From Nematostella vectensis (lineage: Eukaryota; Cnidaria; Anthozoa; Actiniaria; Edwardsiidae): DNA of 64,000 nt. A program made the position numbers and the translations under genes. Location: the NCBI RefSeq assembly GCF_932526225.1, contig NC_064044.1, forward strand, positions 2,981,001 through 3,045,000, written 5' to 3'. The notes beneath the pieces were generated by a model. That model ran no database searches. It saw only the letters and a list, made by a program, of their open reading frames with translations, and was not told where the DNA came from. Of this stretch, positions 48,001 through 63,000 are shown piece by piece; within the stretch, counting starts at the first letter, position 1, and each line of letters opens with the position of its first letter.

Positions 48001-51000
48001 CCAGGCCTCTATCGTGCTCAATTGTGCTGAATTTGTAAGAAATCAGCTTACCAGTTTAATAAGCCTGTCAAACAGGGTTTGCTCCAGGCCTTTATCATGC
48101 TCAACTGCGCTGAATTTGAAAGGAATCAGCTTACCAGTTTAATAAGCCTGTCAAACAGGGTTTGCTCCAGGCCTTTATCATGCTCGGGCTCAGACCCCTG
48201 GATTGTTGGGCTTAGTTGCTGCAACAAAATGTAGAGACAAACTCAACTACGAGCATCGAGGTCCGCAGTGTTCGATATTACGCTCATTTTCACTCAGACG
48301 TGCACCTTGTGTTTTTCGTCTCCGAGTCGAGACTGGTTTTTGGTGAAGGAAGCCATTTCACATTTACGTCGGCAGTTAGACCGCTAACCAATCAGAGAGC
48401 GCCACGACGCAACAGGCGTCAAGAAACAGACATACGCACATCCGCACTAAATCGACAACAATGCAAAGCTAAGAAACAATCCCAATTTTATTAAATTTCT
48501 AGCTTTATGTTTATCGGTATTTTCTCAGCGAAACTGTGGCAGACGCAGAATTGAAAAAAAAAATGTCATGATTGGCGTCCACCAAAACAGTTTTGACTCG
48601 TAAACGATAGGCACAGGGTGCACGTGTGACTGAAAACGAGTGTAACACTAGCAATTTTTATAGGTAGATACAAGCTGCAATTTTTGTGGCGATTTTTTTC
48701 GCATCCAAAAATTTAGGCGACTGTTACCAAAGCCACTGTTACCATAGCCACAGGTTATCATCGTAAGGAGAGTGGGTACACTAAGCAAAATGAAAAAAAT
48801 ATTTTTTACCTTCGGATCACCAACAAGAAGAAGCTTTTGACATTCAAAGCTAAAAAATACAATAAATACAAGCATTTGTATAGCGATTAATATATGTGCA
48901 CTTGACATTTAAATTATCAATACATCATCAAGGATGTCAACGTTGGGATTGAGAAACACAAGCTTCTAGTAAGTCTCCATACTTTCAACGAGTCAAATTT
49001 GAGGGCTGTCCAATACTCTGAAAAATTTCTGCATGGTATTGTCTGAAAAAATTGAGGCCACTGCAGTGTATTATAGGACGAGATAAAACAATGGAAGGGA
49101 ACAATGGAATGCATACATTTGTCAGAGCATTGGGCTAGTATGTCAAATTTAGGGCCGAGAAGCAGAAAAATACTCCCAATGTCTCGGCCAGATAGAACCC
49201 GTTTCAACAGAGGTGAGAAACACTGGGCAACTTGAATTTTCCTAAAAAAAGAAAAACATTGAAGGGCTTATTGATATCGTTTGCCTGGGTGTATTCTATT
49301 TATTTCTGCCTCTCTGTCTTTATATGTATCTACCTGCCTGTCTGTCTATCTGCGTGCCGTGTGTATCTGTCCTACAGTCCATGCTTACCGGGCAAGAGGG
49401 AGAAGAGATGAGGGTTCCGTCATTTGGCTGCATTCGTCAAGCAACAAAATCTGGGTTAAGAGTACCATAAGGTAATTGTTAAACCATTTTTATTACCCAG
49501 CTTATCGACTGATTGATAGGAAAGCACGAGAATGAATATAACTTACAGGAAACTTCATCTTCTCCATGCAAGGGAATACACATGCAGCACATGTCACGCC
49601 CACCACTTGGGCCTCTACCAGGCGCTGGAGTCAAACAATAAATAAAAGAAAACTATAAATAATAATAAACAATAAATAATAGAAAACAATAAATAATAAA
49701 ACAATAAATGACAGAAAACAATAAATAATAATTAACAATAAATAATAGCAAAAGCAGCACAAACATGGTGTGAAATCAAATCCAAATAAAAAGGTAACAA
49801 GCATAGCTACAAGTAAGCAAACCCATGGCATAACTAAATTATCCACATATACATGGGTAACATAGATACTAAATCATTCTCACATACATAGGTAACATAG
49901 AGACTATAGTATGGAGATTCCCTAAATTATCCACACATACGTAGGTAACACAGAGACTATAGTATTGAGATTATCTAAATCATTCTCACATACCTAGGTA
50001 ACATAGAGACTATAGTTTGGAGATTATCTAAATCATTCTCACATACCTAGGTAACATAGAGACTATAGTATGGAGATTCCCTAAATTATCCAAACACACC
50101 TAGGTAACATAGAGACTGTATGGAGATTATCTAAATACGCATAGGTAACATAGAGACTAAGTATGGGAATTGTCTAAGTCATCCACACGCATAGATAACA
50201 TAGAGACTATATTATGGAGATTATCTTAATCCACACGCATAGGTAACATAGAGACTGTAGTATGGAGATTATCTAAATCATCCACACGCATAGGTAACAT
50301 AGGGACTGTAGTATGGAGATTATCTAAATCATTCACACGTATAGGTAACATAGAGACTGTAGTATGGAGATTATCTAAATCATCCACACGCATAGGTAAC
50401 ATAGAGACTGTAGTATGAAGATTATCTAAATCATCCACACGCATAGGTAACATAGAGACTGTAGTATGGAGATTATCTAAATCATCCACATGCATAGGTA
50501 ACATAGAGACTGTAGTATGGAGATTATCTAAATCATCCACATGCATAGGTAACATAGAGACTGTAGTATTGAGATTATCTAAATCATCCACACGCATAGG
50601 TAACATAGAGACTGTAGTATGGGGATTATCTAAATCATCCACACGCATAGGTAACATAGAGACGGTAGTATGGAGATTATCAAAATCATCCACACGCATA
50701 GGTAACATAGAGACTATGGTATGGAGATTATCTAAATCATCCCCACGCATAGGTACATAGAGACTGTAGTATGGAGATTATCTAAATCATCCACACGCAT
50801 AGGTAACATAGAGACTGTAGTATGGAGATTATCTAAATCATCCACACGCATAGGTAACATAGAGACTGTAGTATGGAGATTATCTAAATCATCCACACGC
50901 ATAGGTAACATAGAGACTGTAGTATGGAGATTATCTAAATCATCCACACGCATAGGTAACATAGAGACTATGGTATGGAGATTATCTAAATCATCCACAC

Positions 51001-54000
51001 GCATAGGTAACATAGAGACTGTAGTATGGAGATTATCTAAATCATCCACACGCATAGGTAACATAGAGACTGTAGTATGGAGATTATCTAAATCATCCAC
51101 ACACATAGGTAACATAGAGACTATAGTATGGAGATTATTTAAATCATCCACACGCATAGGTAACATAGAGACTGTAGTATGGAGATTATCTAAATCATCC
51201 ACACGCATAGGTAACATAGAGACTATAGTATGGAGATTATTTAAATCATCCACACGCATAGGTAACATAGAGACTGTAGTATGGAGATTATCTAAATCAT
51301 CCACACGCATAGGTAACATAGAGACTATAGTATGGAGATTATCTAAATCATCCACACGCATAGGTAACATAGAGACTGTAGTATGGAGATTATCTAAATC
51401 ATCCACACGCATAGGTAACATAGAGACTATAGTATGGAGATTATCTAAATCATCCACACGCATAGGTAACATAGAGACTGTAGTATGGAGATTATCTAAA
51501 TCATCCACATGCATAGGTAACATAGAGACTATAGTATGGAGATTATCTAAATCATCCATACGCATAGGTAACATAGAGACTGTAGTATGGAGATTATCTA
51601 AATCATCCACACGCATAGGTAACATAGAGACTATAGTATGGAGATTATCTAAATCATCCACACGCATAGGTAACATAGAGACTGTAGTATGGAGATTATC
51701 TAAATCATCCACACACATAGGTAACATAGAGACTATAGTATGGAGATTATTTAAATCATCCACACGCATAGGTAACATAGAGACTGTAGTATGGAGATTA
51801 TCTAAATCATCCACACGCATAGGTAACATAGAGACTATAGTATGGAGATTATCTAAATCATCCATACGCATAGGTAACATAGACTGTAGTATGGAGATTT
51901 TTTAATCATCCACACGCATAGGTAACATAGAGACTGTAGTATGGAGATTATCTAAATCATCCACACACATAGGTAACATAGAGACTATAGTATGGAGATT
52001 ATTTAAATCATCCACACGCATAGGTAACATAGAGACTGTAGTATGGAGATTATCTAAATCATCCACACGCATAGGTAACATAGAGACTATAGTATGGAGA
52101 TTATCTAAATCATCCATACGCATAGGTAACATAGAGACTGTAGTATGGAGATTTTTTTAATCATCCACACGCATAGGTAACATAGAGGCTGTAGTATGGA
52201 GACTATCTAAATCATCCACAGGCATAGGTAACATAGAGACTATAGTATGCAGATTGTGATAGAACATACCCCAAAAATAATATTAAATGTTCTTGGCCTT
52301 TGCTGTAATTTACCATTTCACTGTACCTTTTTATTGATGCCCAGTTTTTGCTTCTCAATACTTTTCCGAATAAGCCTAAAACACATGTATAAGCATGATA
52401 TTATTCTCCATAATTCCGTTTGATAAACATAAACTTAATAGGGAATCTAATATGCGCAAATGGGACCATTAACGATATTTAAAAAGCATCTAAAAACAAT
52501 GTCAATGCAAGCTCTTCCATGCTTTACATTAGATTATACGGGACCCCTTTCATTACACGGAGGCATAATCATGACTCACCCAGTAGGGAAAACGTCCCCT
52601 TTAAGCATTAGTTGGGTAGGAAACGGGGGTTCATGCACTAAAAAGATATATTTTTCTAATTGCTATTTTTGAAATCCTTGAAGTGTCTAAAAAGATATAT
52701 TTTTCTAATTGCTATTTTTGAAATCCTTGAAGTGTCTAGAAAATGAATTTTGATGTTCCCATCGCGAAATATTGTCCCAACCATTGGTAGAACGGCCATA
52801 TCTAGTGGTCACCTCATATTGCTCCGGCGGCCATTTTGGATTTCTGAAAAATGACAATAAAAAAAAATACCGATTCGATTTTCACTCGGTTCAATAGTAT
52901 CTCATCTTATTTTGGACGTACTGCTGGAGAAACCCTTGCTAAAACGACCATATTTAATGGTCACCTATATAGCTATATGGCGGCCATCTTGGATTTTGGA
53001 AATCATATGAAAAAACAAACTTTTTTTTCATGCAAGCGTGCTACAATTTTTATCTGGATGTTGTTATATAATCTATATACTTTTGTATGGAAATAATTTG
53101 AAGGAATTCAATTAAATTGATCCAATGTTTTAAAAGTACTTATAGTGTATAACAACAGCATATCATTATTTGTATGTAGACCAGATAGTAACCTATTCTA
53201 CACTGCATCCATTGTCGCATCGTATTAAGATTGGGGATAAATTTGCTCCCGGCAACCTTGCACTATGTGCACTCCCACTGACTTACAACATGTCGATGGG
53301 TTCCCTACTTCCCAAACCTTAATATCTTTAACAGGGAATTCATCAACGCCAGTAAGTGCATTGCGCGCATTCATGACAACGCTTTATCATACTCATCCAA
53401 CCTCTTTAATATTCTAATCTTTTCTTCTCGCCAAACCTAAATAACCCGATCGGGTCGTTGTTACTCAGGAAGACGTTTTCCAGAATTTCCTGCAGGGAAC
53501 GCATACGAAAAACGTGTTTGCAAGAGCAACTCTATAAACGCTAAACTCCGCGAGCAATACAGATACGTTTGCGCACATCTCCTTATACAAAACCATCTAA
53601 AAGTGTCTCCTCGCGCCAGGAGAATCGAATCCCTTCAAAATAACCAGTGAGGAAACTCGTTCTAAGGATCTCCTGTTAGAGTTGCTCTACAACAAAACTG
53701 CCAGGGTACGAAAATTAAATTTATACCCGTGTCACCAACTGGTAGTTTCCTGTCACCCCTCTGCGGGTCGGTACAGGGTTTCCCTTGACATTAACCCAAG
53801 CAATATGAGGTGACCACTAGATATGGTCGTCCTACAAAAGGTTGGGACAATATTTCGCGATGGGAACATCAAAATTAATTTTCTAGACACTTCAAGGATT
53901 TCAAAAATAGCAATTAGAAAAATATATCATTTGGGTGCAAGGTAAGCCCCCTTTCCTACTAGACTACATAGCCTGTTGCTTTCAGCTACTGTTTATTGGT

Positions 54001-57000
54001 ATATTATTTACTTTGTACCGCAGTACTAAATAACCGTTATCCATCTCTGTTGATACATCAATTACCGTCGCCCTAATGGCCTGCAGCGTTTACAGCTTAC
54101 AAACACTAGCGAGCGTTGCCCTTACGTGCGTTCCGTGGGGGACACATCCCCTTTAAGCATGGCCTGCAGCTCTTTCAGTTCCTGCGTGTCGCTCCCTGCA
54201 CTATGCACGCTGTACGGCAGAACGGATTTAGCAATCTTACGAACGCTGCCGACACGGACAAACTCGTCGTAACCCAAGTCGAGCAGCCTGCCATTAAAAA
54301 AATAGAGCATTTAGCATAACAAGACAAGAAATAGTATGAATTGCTTGGTGCGATCACTGTGTTACACTGGATCCGCTTGGTGCAATCACTGTGTTACACT
54401 GGATCTGCTTGGTGCGGTCACTGTGTTACACTGGATCCGCTTGGTGCAATCACTGTGTTACACTGGATCCGCTTGGTGCAATCACTGTGTTAGACAGGAT
54501 CCGCTTGGTGCGGTCACTGTGTTACACTGGATCCGCTTGGTTCAATCACTGTGTTACACTGGATCCGCTTGGTGCGGTCACTGTGTTACATTGGATCCGC
54601 TCGGTGCAATCACTGTGTTACACTGGATCCGCTCGGTGCAATCACTGTGTTACACTGGATCCGCTTGGTGCGGTCACTGTGTTACACTGGATCCGCTTGG
54701 TGCAATCACTGTGTTACACTGGATCCGCTCGGTGCAATCACTGTGTTACACTGGATCCGCTTGGTGCGGTCACTGTGTTACACTGGATCCGCTTGGTGCG
54801 GTCACTGTGTTACACTGGATCCGCTTGGTGCAATCACTGTGTTACACTGGATCAGCTTGGTGCGGTCACTGTGTTACACTGGATCCGCTTGGTGCAATCA
54901 CTGTGTTACACTGGATCAGCTTGGTGCAATCACTGTGTTACACTGGATCCGCTTGGTGCAATCACTGTGTTACACTGGATCCGCTTGGTACAATCACTGT
55001 GTTACACTGGATCCGCTCGGTGCAATCACTGTGTTACACTGGATCCGCTTGGTGCGGTCACTGTGTTACACTGGATCCGCTTGGTGCGGTCACTGTGTTA
55101 CACTGGATCCGCTTGGTGCAATCACTGTGTTACACTGGATCAGCTTGGTGCGGTCACTGTGTTACACTGGATCCGCTTGGTGCAATCACTGTGTTACACT
55201 GGATCAGCTTGGTGCAATCACTGTGTTACACTGGATCCGCTTGGTGCAATCACTGTGTTACACTGGATCCGCTTGGTACAATCACTGTGTTACAATGAAT
55301 CCGCTTGGTGCGGTCACTGTGTTACACTGGATCCGCTTGGTGCGGTCACTGTGTTACACTGGATCCGCTTGGTGCAATCACTGTGCTACACTGGATCCGC
55401 TTGGTGCGGTCACTGTGCTACACTGGATCCGCTTGGTGCAATCACTGTGTTACACTGGATCCGCTTGGTGAAATTACTGTGTTACACTGGATCCGCTTGG
55501 TGCAATCACTGTGTTACACTGGATCCGCTTGGTGCGGTCACTGTGTTACACTGGATCCGCTTGGTGCGGTCACTGTGCTACACTGGATCCGCTTGGTGCA
55601 ATCACTGTGTTACACTGGATCCGCTCGGTGCAATCACTGTGTTACACTGGATCCGCTTGGTGCGGTCACTGTGTTACACTGGATCCGCTTGGTGCAATCA
55701 CTGTGTTACACTGGATCCGCTTGGTGAAATTACTGTGTTACACTGGATCCGCTTGGTGCAATCACTGTGTTACACTGGATCCGCTTGGTGCGGTCACTGT
55801 GTTACACTGGATCCGCTTGGTGCAATCACTGTGTTACACTGGATCCGCTTGGTGCAATCACTGTGTTACACTGGATCCGCTTGGTGCAATCACTGTGTTA
55901 CACTGGATCCGCTTGGTGCGGTCACTGTGTTACACTGGATCCGCTTGGTGCAATCACTGTGTTACACTGGATCCGCTTGGTGAAATTACTGTGTTACACT
56001 GGATCCGCTTGGTGCGGTCACTGTGTTACACTGGATCCGCTTGGTGCGGTCACTGTGTTACACTGGATCCGCTTGGTTTAATTACTGTGTTACACTGGAT
56101 CCGCTTGGTGAAATTACTGTGTTACACTGGATCCGCTTGGTGCGGTCACTGTGTTAGACAGGATCCGCTTGGTGCAATCACTGTGTTACACTGGATCCGC
56201 TTGGTGCAATCACTGTGTTACACTGGATCCGCTTGGTGCGGTCACTGTGTTACACTGGATCCGCTTGGTGCGGTCACTGTGCTACACTGGGTCCGCTTGG
56301 TGCGGTCACTGTGTTACACTGGATCCGCTTGGTGCGATCACTGTGTTACACTGGATCCGCTTGGTACAATCACTGTGTTACACTGGATCCGCTTGGTGCA
56401 ATCACTGTGTTACACTGGATCCGCTTGGTGCGGTCACTGTGTTACACTGGATCCGCTTGGTACAATCACTGTGTTACACTGGATCCGCTTGGTGCGGTCA
56501 CTGTATTACACTGGATCCGCTCGGTGCGGTCACTGTGTTACACTGGATCCGCTTGGTGCGGTCACTGTGTTACACTGGATCCGCTCGGTGCGGTCACTGT
56601 GTTACACTGGATCCGCTTGGTGCGATCACTGTATTACACAAAACCATAAAGTGTTTGTCATTACCCAATTAAAATCCTGTCCACGGCTACATTTGTTGTA
56701 GATGAAACTAAAATCTTCCAGGGCGTCGAAGAAGCCCTGCACGATTCAAAAGAAGGTTCAAAGGAGCATTAGTTGAAAAAAAAAAAAAAAAAAAGCTGTG
56801 TGTTCTTTTTTAACTCTTGGCTAAAAGGATTCCGGGACGGGCATGACGCATGTTTATAATACCAGTCATGATATCTAACTTATCAACATTTTCTGGGGTT
56901 AACACGAAGCAAGCCACGAAGCGTGCTACATTAGAAAGAAGTATCATTTTACTAGACATCATTTTTCTTTTATACCTTTCTGCGTTGCTATCACACATCT

Positions 57001-60000
57001 TGAAGACTTCAAGAAGAAACACAATAATAACCGCCAGTAGATAGCTCTTCCCTGACCCAAACACTCCTGGAAGTACAGGTAAAATGCCGTTTTAGTACAG
57101 CGCTTGCTGGAAAAGATGTGTCAATGTCTCGGCACACAACGGCGTGAGTGTGCAGTCCATCTATCACGCAACAAGGTGAACAAACAGCCCGACAACTTCA
57201 GAATCAGGGCAAAAGCATCTTCTAACACACCGTAGCATCAATGCTATATGGTTTTTTTTAGTTATTCAATTTTCACCAGTTATACTGGTGCGGAAGGTAC
57301 AACAGAGCTAGGCTCCTAATCAAGTACCCCCTTGAGCGTATTGTTAGTAAGCACTGTAAGCAATGTCACTGGGGGTGGACACTGCCAGAGCGTTTATTGC
57401 GTCCCCAGTGGTTCTTTTACGTCAATCCCCAGTTTGACCAGGATTCCAGCCTGGGCCACAGCGGTGAGAGGCCGACGCGCTTATACACTAGGCCACTAGC
57501 CACCCGTGCTCCCACATGGTGCACAACGCAGGCACAATTTTCAGCTAAAACACCGTAGCATTACGCAACATGGTGTACAAACAGCATTGACTGTAAGAGT
57601 GCCCTAACGATACAAACAAAATCCTGCGACGTGGTTTACAAGTAGGGCAGCAACATCTAACACACCGCAGCAACATGCAACATGGTGTACCAGAAGCGCA
57701 ACGACATCTTCCAACACACTTGAGCATTGTAAAATGGTGTATAGACAGCACAACAAGCTTTCTACACCATATAACATCATGCAACATGGCGTATAAACAG
57801 AATTGTTTGGTAAGAATGCCCAACGATGCTAACATAATTTGCACATGGCTTTTAGTGAATTACAGGCAATGGCACTTGTATTACTTGACGATATCGCAAG
57901 AGACAAATTCTTACTCGTAAAATGCAAGGGACTTACCATGGATGAGCGTGATAGGCGTGGGAAGGAAGTCTGGATCCATCGTGGAGAACATCCCAACACA
58001 CTCACGCATCGCTGCCGATTGATCCTATCGTGCAGGCGCATGTAACATTCACAGAGTTAGAGGAGTATAAAAAAATTCATGAGGGAAATCATTAATTCGG
58101 ACACTAACCTCATTCAGATGGTAGCGATCCGTGTACTCTTCCGCAAGATTAATCTGTTAAAACAAAACAAAACAAAAAATCACATTATTGTGATTTTTTT
58201 AGTTTGAGAGAGATTATCACAGACACAACTGATTTTTACTCCCAAGCTCAACATCAACAAATCAACATCAATAAATATCAACAAATAAACAGACATACAA
58301 AGGAGTAGGGCAGAGTAAGGCTTTACAAAACCTCAATACCCCATTTCCACCCCACCCATCTCCACGCCTAGCCCTAACTATCCATGGGGCGCGAATGGAA
58401 AATGAGGGTCTCTAGAGACTCACCATGTCTCCCCAAGACACAGGCATCGTACATTGCTGGGATCCGTCCCGTGTGGGGGGTACAAATGAGCTCGATTGTG
58501 ATCTGCGGGCCACTGAGGGCCGATGATTGCTACTTGGCCTACAAACACAGAATAATTAGCTTCACTAAGAATCTGAACTAAACTGTTTGAATCCTGATGT
58601 TTACGAATAATGATGAAACTGTCTTAACGTGAATTGGATGAATTTAACGTAAAGCTCTTTTTATTTCATATCTCTATATACTATCCTGGACAAAACCTGA
58701 TCGGACAACCAGATTTCGCGGGCAAAAAAATCCAAATTTCACAAGTGCTTAGCTAAAGACGTTTAACTCCATCCCCCTTCTTCCCACAAAGCAGTGTTGT
58801 GTATTACGAGATGCTAGGAGATTAAGCATGATTATTCACGGTGTTCAACATTGTTTTGAGGGGGTGGGGAGATATGAACTGGATTATGTACATCGATCGA
58901 CTTTTTTCATCCAAATTTGGAAATTGTCTCTTAGCCGAATTCGTTGTTGCGCAACCTTGAATCCAAAATACTTGTCTCGTTTGGAACAGCGCCTAGTCCA
59001 TCAACCGACTAAACCAATCGATGGCTTTCATGTTTTTACTTTCCCGTCATAAACCATTCGACTTACACAGCAAGGGAACCAATTAGTCACGGTGGTATGA
59101 TTGACTATGTGATAATTATTTCCAAGGCCTTCCCTGCTAGCAGAGGCCTGTATTCTTTGTATTTCGCTGGGCTGCGAAATACAGAGAAAAGAGGCCTCTG
59201 CTAGCAGGGAATCTCAGACAAGAAATGGCTTGGGAATGCGGTCGCGCATGCGTTCGCACAACAGCAAATTCTGCTATGTTTTGTCCAGGGTTGTAGCTGT
59301 TGTAATGTTCGTGGTCTCAATAAATGTAGGCTCTTGCGTGATTGGCTGTGCACACTCACATGGTCAGCAGTCGGTCGAGTAGGGGCATGCCTTGTGGTTT
59401 CACATGCTCATCTATGGTCTCCGTACATGTCAGTTCATTACCAGCGTTACAAGCCAGCAACGCGTGAACTTGCTCTAGACAAACAAATAAATGTCCTCCA
59501 TCAATTACCTGTTCCAGATGAGTTAGCAACAAAGACCATCGATTCGAGTTCTATGACTAGCTGTTTTTTAACTTTTTCCAATTATTGAGATTATAAGCAA
59601 TTTTTGCAAAATCTCATTGGTTAGATTGCCCATCGTAAAACATTTGTTGTCTCAAAAGTCGGGCGACTTTGTCTTTAAATTTATAAACATCTAGGCAAAG
59701 CTATACATGTGAAAACCTCAAAAAGTATAAAATCTACAAAGAAGATTCGATGTATTTTTGGTATTATTTTAGCACCAGATCTGCTTCGACTCTATATCAA
59801 ACTAATGGGATGAATAATAAGAAGGCACGTAGATTAATAGATTTATTAAAACTCATCATTTCTTACCTCCAGAGTGCCAGTTGGACGGGGAGTAGCCACT
59901 GAAATTATAATCAGGGATTATAAATTTAAGGTTGAATAAAAACGTTTTTGCCTCTGCTTTGCACTAGTGATTGCCGCGGTGAAGCATCTACTCCAGGCGT

Positions 60001-63000
60001 TTTTAAAGAGTTTCAACCAGCAACACCTTTGTTATTGTTCGTATCCAATATCGGTAGACAAAAACAAATTTTATACATGGCTGGCCGAGGCTCTTTTAGC
60101 CTGCTTGCAGGCGGTACTCGGTGTTATTATTGCGGAAAACCCTAAACCCTCTCCGTCCGTTTTTGCGCTCGCCCCAGGGACCACGCGGCTTAAATACAAG
60201 ATGGCGCCAGATCACCGAACGGAGAGGGTTTTTCGCGGTAATAACACCGAGTACCGCCTGCAGCAGGCTAAGGCTCTTTTTAAAAGTAACCTACTAAAAT
60301 AGCTAAGCTATTTTAGCAGTTTTACCATAAAGAATATCGATCAGTCACTACTTTGTTGTTTTTTATCATTGAAAATACAGCGGTTTATTAGCAAGAAAAC
60401 TTAACTGAAAAAAAATAACAATCTACGAATGACGGCTGACATGTTATTGGCGATATTTGATTAAAATATCTTGGTTACTTGCTTGAATTAGCCGATGGAA
60501 ATGGATTATTTGTGTGACTCGTCATTGAGCGGGAGAATATAATTGCGGCGTAATTGGCCATTCTTTAATAAACATCACATTATCTGATTATCTGACTATT
60601 ATCTTTATATCATCTCTCTGTTTTAGGCGCATTGGAAAACACATACAGAATGCCTTCAGAGAACTTACGTTAACGGCTCTATCTCCAACTCCCCAGAACT
60701 CAGTGGACCATAGTAAACGCTTCCAATATGCCTTCAGAGAACTTACGTTAACGGCTCTATCTCCAACTCCCCAGAACTCAGTGGACCATAGTAAACACTT
60801 GCAATATGCCTTCAGAGAACTTACGTTAACGGCTCTATCTCCAACTCCCCAGAACTCAGTGGACCATAGTAAACACTCTTCGCCACGAACGTGAAACTGG
60901 CGTCAAAAGAAAGGCTTTTGGATACGATCCAGATATCATCTACAACAATTAACATCCAATGTTACACATGAGAAAATAGAGTGTAGAACGTAAAACTAGC
61001 GTCAAGCGAAAGACTTTAGGATACGATCCAGATATCATCTGCAACAATTAACATCCAATGCTACACATGAGAAAAAGGAGTGTAAAATGTGCAACTGGCG
61101 TCAAACGAAAGACTTTTGGATGCGATACAGATATCGTCTACAACAATTAACATCCAATGCTACACATGAGAAAAAGGAGTGTAAAATGTGTAAGGGCGAG
61201 GTAAGCTTGAGAGGGTGGTGATACATAGACGTGTACAGGGGGAGGTTAGTTCTTGTGTTCATTAAGGGTTTTTGGGTGGTATTGGCACTAGTATCCACTT
61301 GTACCAATACCACCCAGTATTGGTACCCAGTTTGATTGATTACTCACTCTTAGAGTACATAGACGAGCTCTCCTTTCGGCTCAACTCAAGGAAGATACCC
61401 TTCTTAGTGTTGGTAGCAATGTTATTAGACCCACGCCTGGAGTATCTCTGAAAAACATATTAGATATCAATATTCAGCCATTTGAACGTTACCCATGAAC
61501 CACAGCCGGCTACGCCACATTGATTCTCCGAGTGCAACCTTATTTGAAATAGGTGTATATAAGGTGTATGTAACGCGAAAGACCAGCAAAAGAGGAAGCT
61601 TTCTGCTAAATGTTATTGCTTTGTTTCATATCGTATTGTATTACTGAAATTGTCAATAAACTGGGAATTATCGTCAATTATATTCCATAAAACCGCCTCC
61701 GTAAGATGGCATACCGAATGCTAAAAGATCACAGGTTTATGATTGGAGGAAAACGTTATGTTATTTGTAGATTGCAATTTCTAAGCGTGTGTTCGCAAAA
61801 AAAAAAAAAAAGAAAAAAAAAGGAAAATGGTAAAGCTACACAACAAATGACCGTAGCCCTTCTTTTCTATTCCACACCATCTTTGGCATCAAAATAAGGG
61901 GAGAGGTACTAATTGACTGTACTCACATATCCACCTCGAGCGGCTCCACGCCCAAATGTATCTTTTTGCTTGCGTACAAACCTACACTCACAGTAGAGCA
62001 TCACACCCTGTTTCACAACAGCGCATTCAGAAACAAACCATACAAGCATAGCCCGCTCAGTCAAACCATACAAGGCTAGTGCATAAAAAAACATACCATA
62101 TAAGGCTAATGCATAAAAAACATACCATATAAGGCTAATGCATTGAGAATCAAACCATACAAGACTAGCGCATTCAGAATCAAATGATATAAGGGTAGCG
62201 CATTCAGAATCAAATGATATAAGGGTAGCGCATTCAGAATAAAATGATATAAGGGTAGCGCATTCAGAATCAAATCATAAAAGGCTAGCGCATTGAGAAT
62301 CAAATCATATAAGGCTAGCGCATTCAGAATCAAACTATATAAGGCCAGTGTTTTCAGAATCAAATCATATATGGCTAGCGGATTCAGAATCAAATCATAT
62401 AAGGCTAGCGCATTGAGAATCAAACCATGTAAGGCTAGCGCATTTAGAATCAAATAATGTAAGGCTAGCGCATTGAGAACCAAACCATTTAAGGCTAGCG
62501 CATTTAGAATCAAATCATATAAGGCTAGCGCATTCAGAATCAAACCATATAAGGCTAGCGCATTCAGAATCAAACCATATAAGGCTAGCGCATTCAGAAT
62601 CAAACCATATAAGGCTAGCGCATTCAGAATCAAACCATATAAGGCTAGCGCATTCAGAATCAAACCATATGAGGCTAGCGCATTCAGAATCAAATCATAT
62701 AAGGCTAGCGCATTCAGAATCAAATCATATAAGGCTAGCGCATTCAGAATCAAACCATATAAGGCTAGCGCATTTAGAATCAAATCATATAAGGCTAGCG
62801 CATTCAGAATCAAACCATATAAGGCTAGCGCATTCAGAATCAAACCATATAAGGCTAGCGCATTCAGAATCAAACCATATAAGGCTAGCGCATTCAGAAT
62901 CAAACCATATAAGGCTAGCGCATTCAGAATCAAACCATATAAGGCTAGCGCATTCAGAATCAAATCATATAAGGCTAGCGCATTCAGAATCAAATCATAT

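Noticed and set aside
50226-52132. Long frames on both strands of the 51-bp array
   Set aside because: Period of 17 codons and simultaneous openness on both strands; it lies within a ZGRF1 intron.
54336-56701. Up to 530-codon frames in the 32-bp array
   Set aside because: All three frames are open, a by-product of the repeat; intronic on the other strand.
56810-56975. Extension of the Walker A exon frame (to 56810)
   Set aside because: Readthrough beyond the donor at 56975; the next conserved segment (motif Ia) is in the separate exon at 56665.
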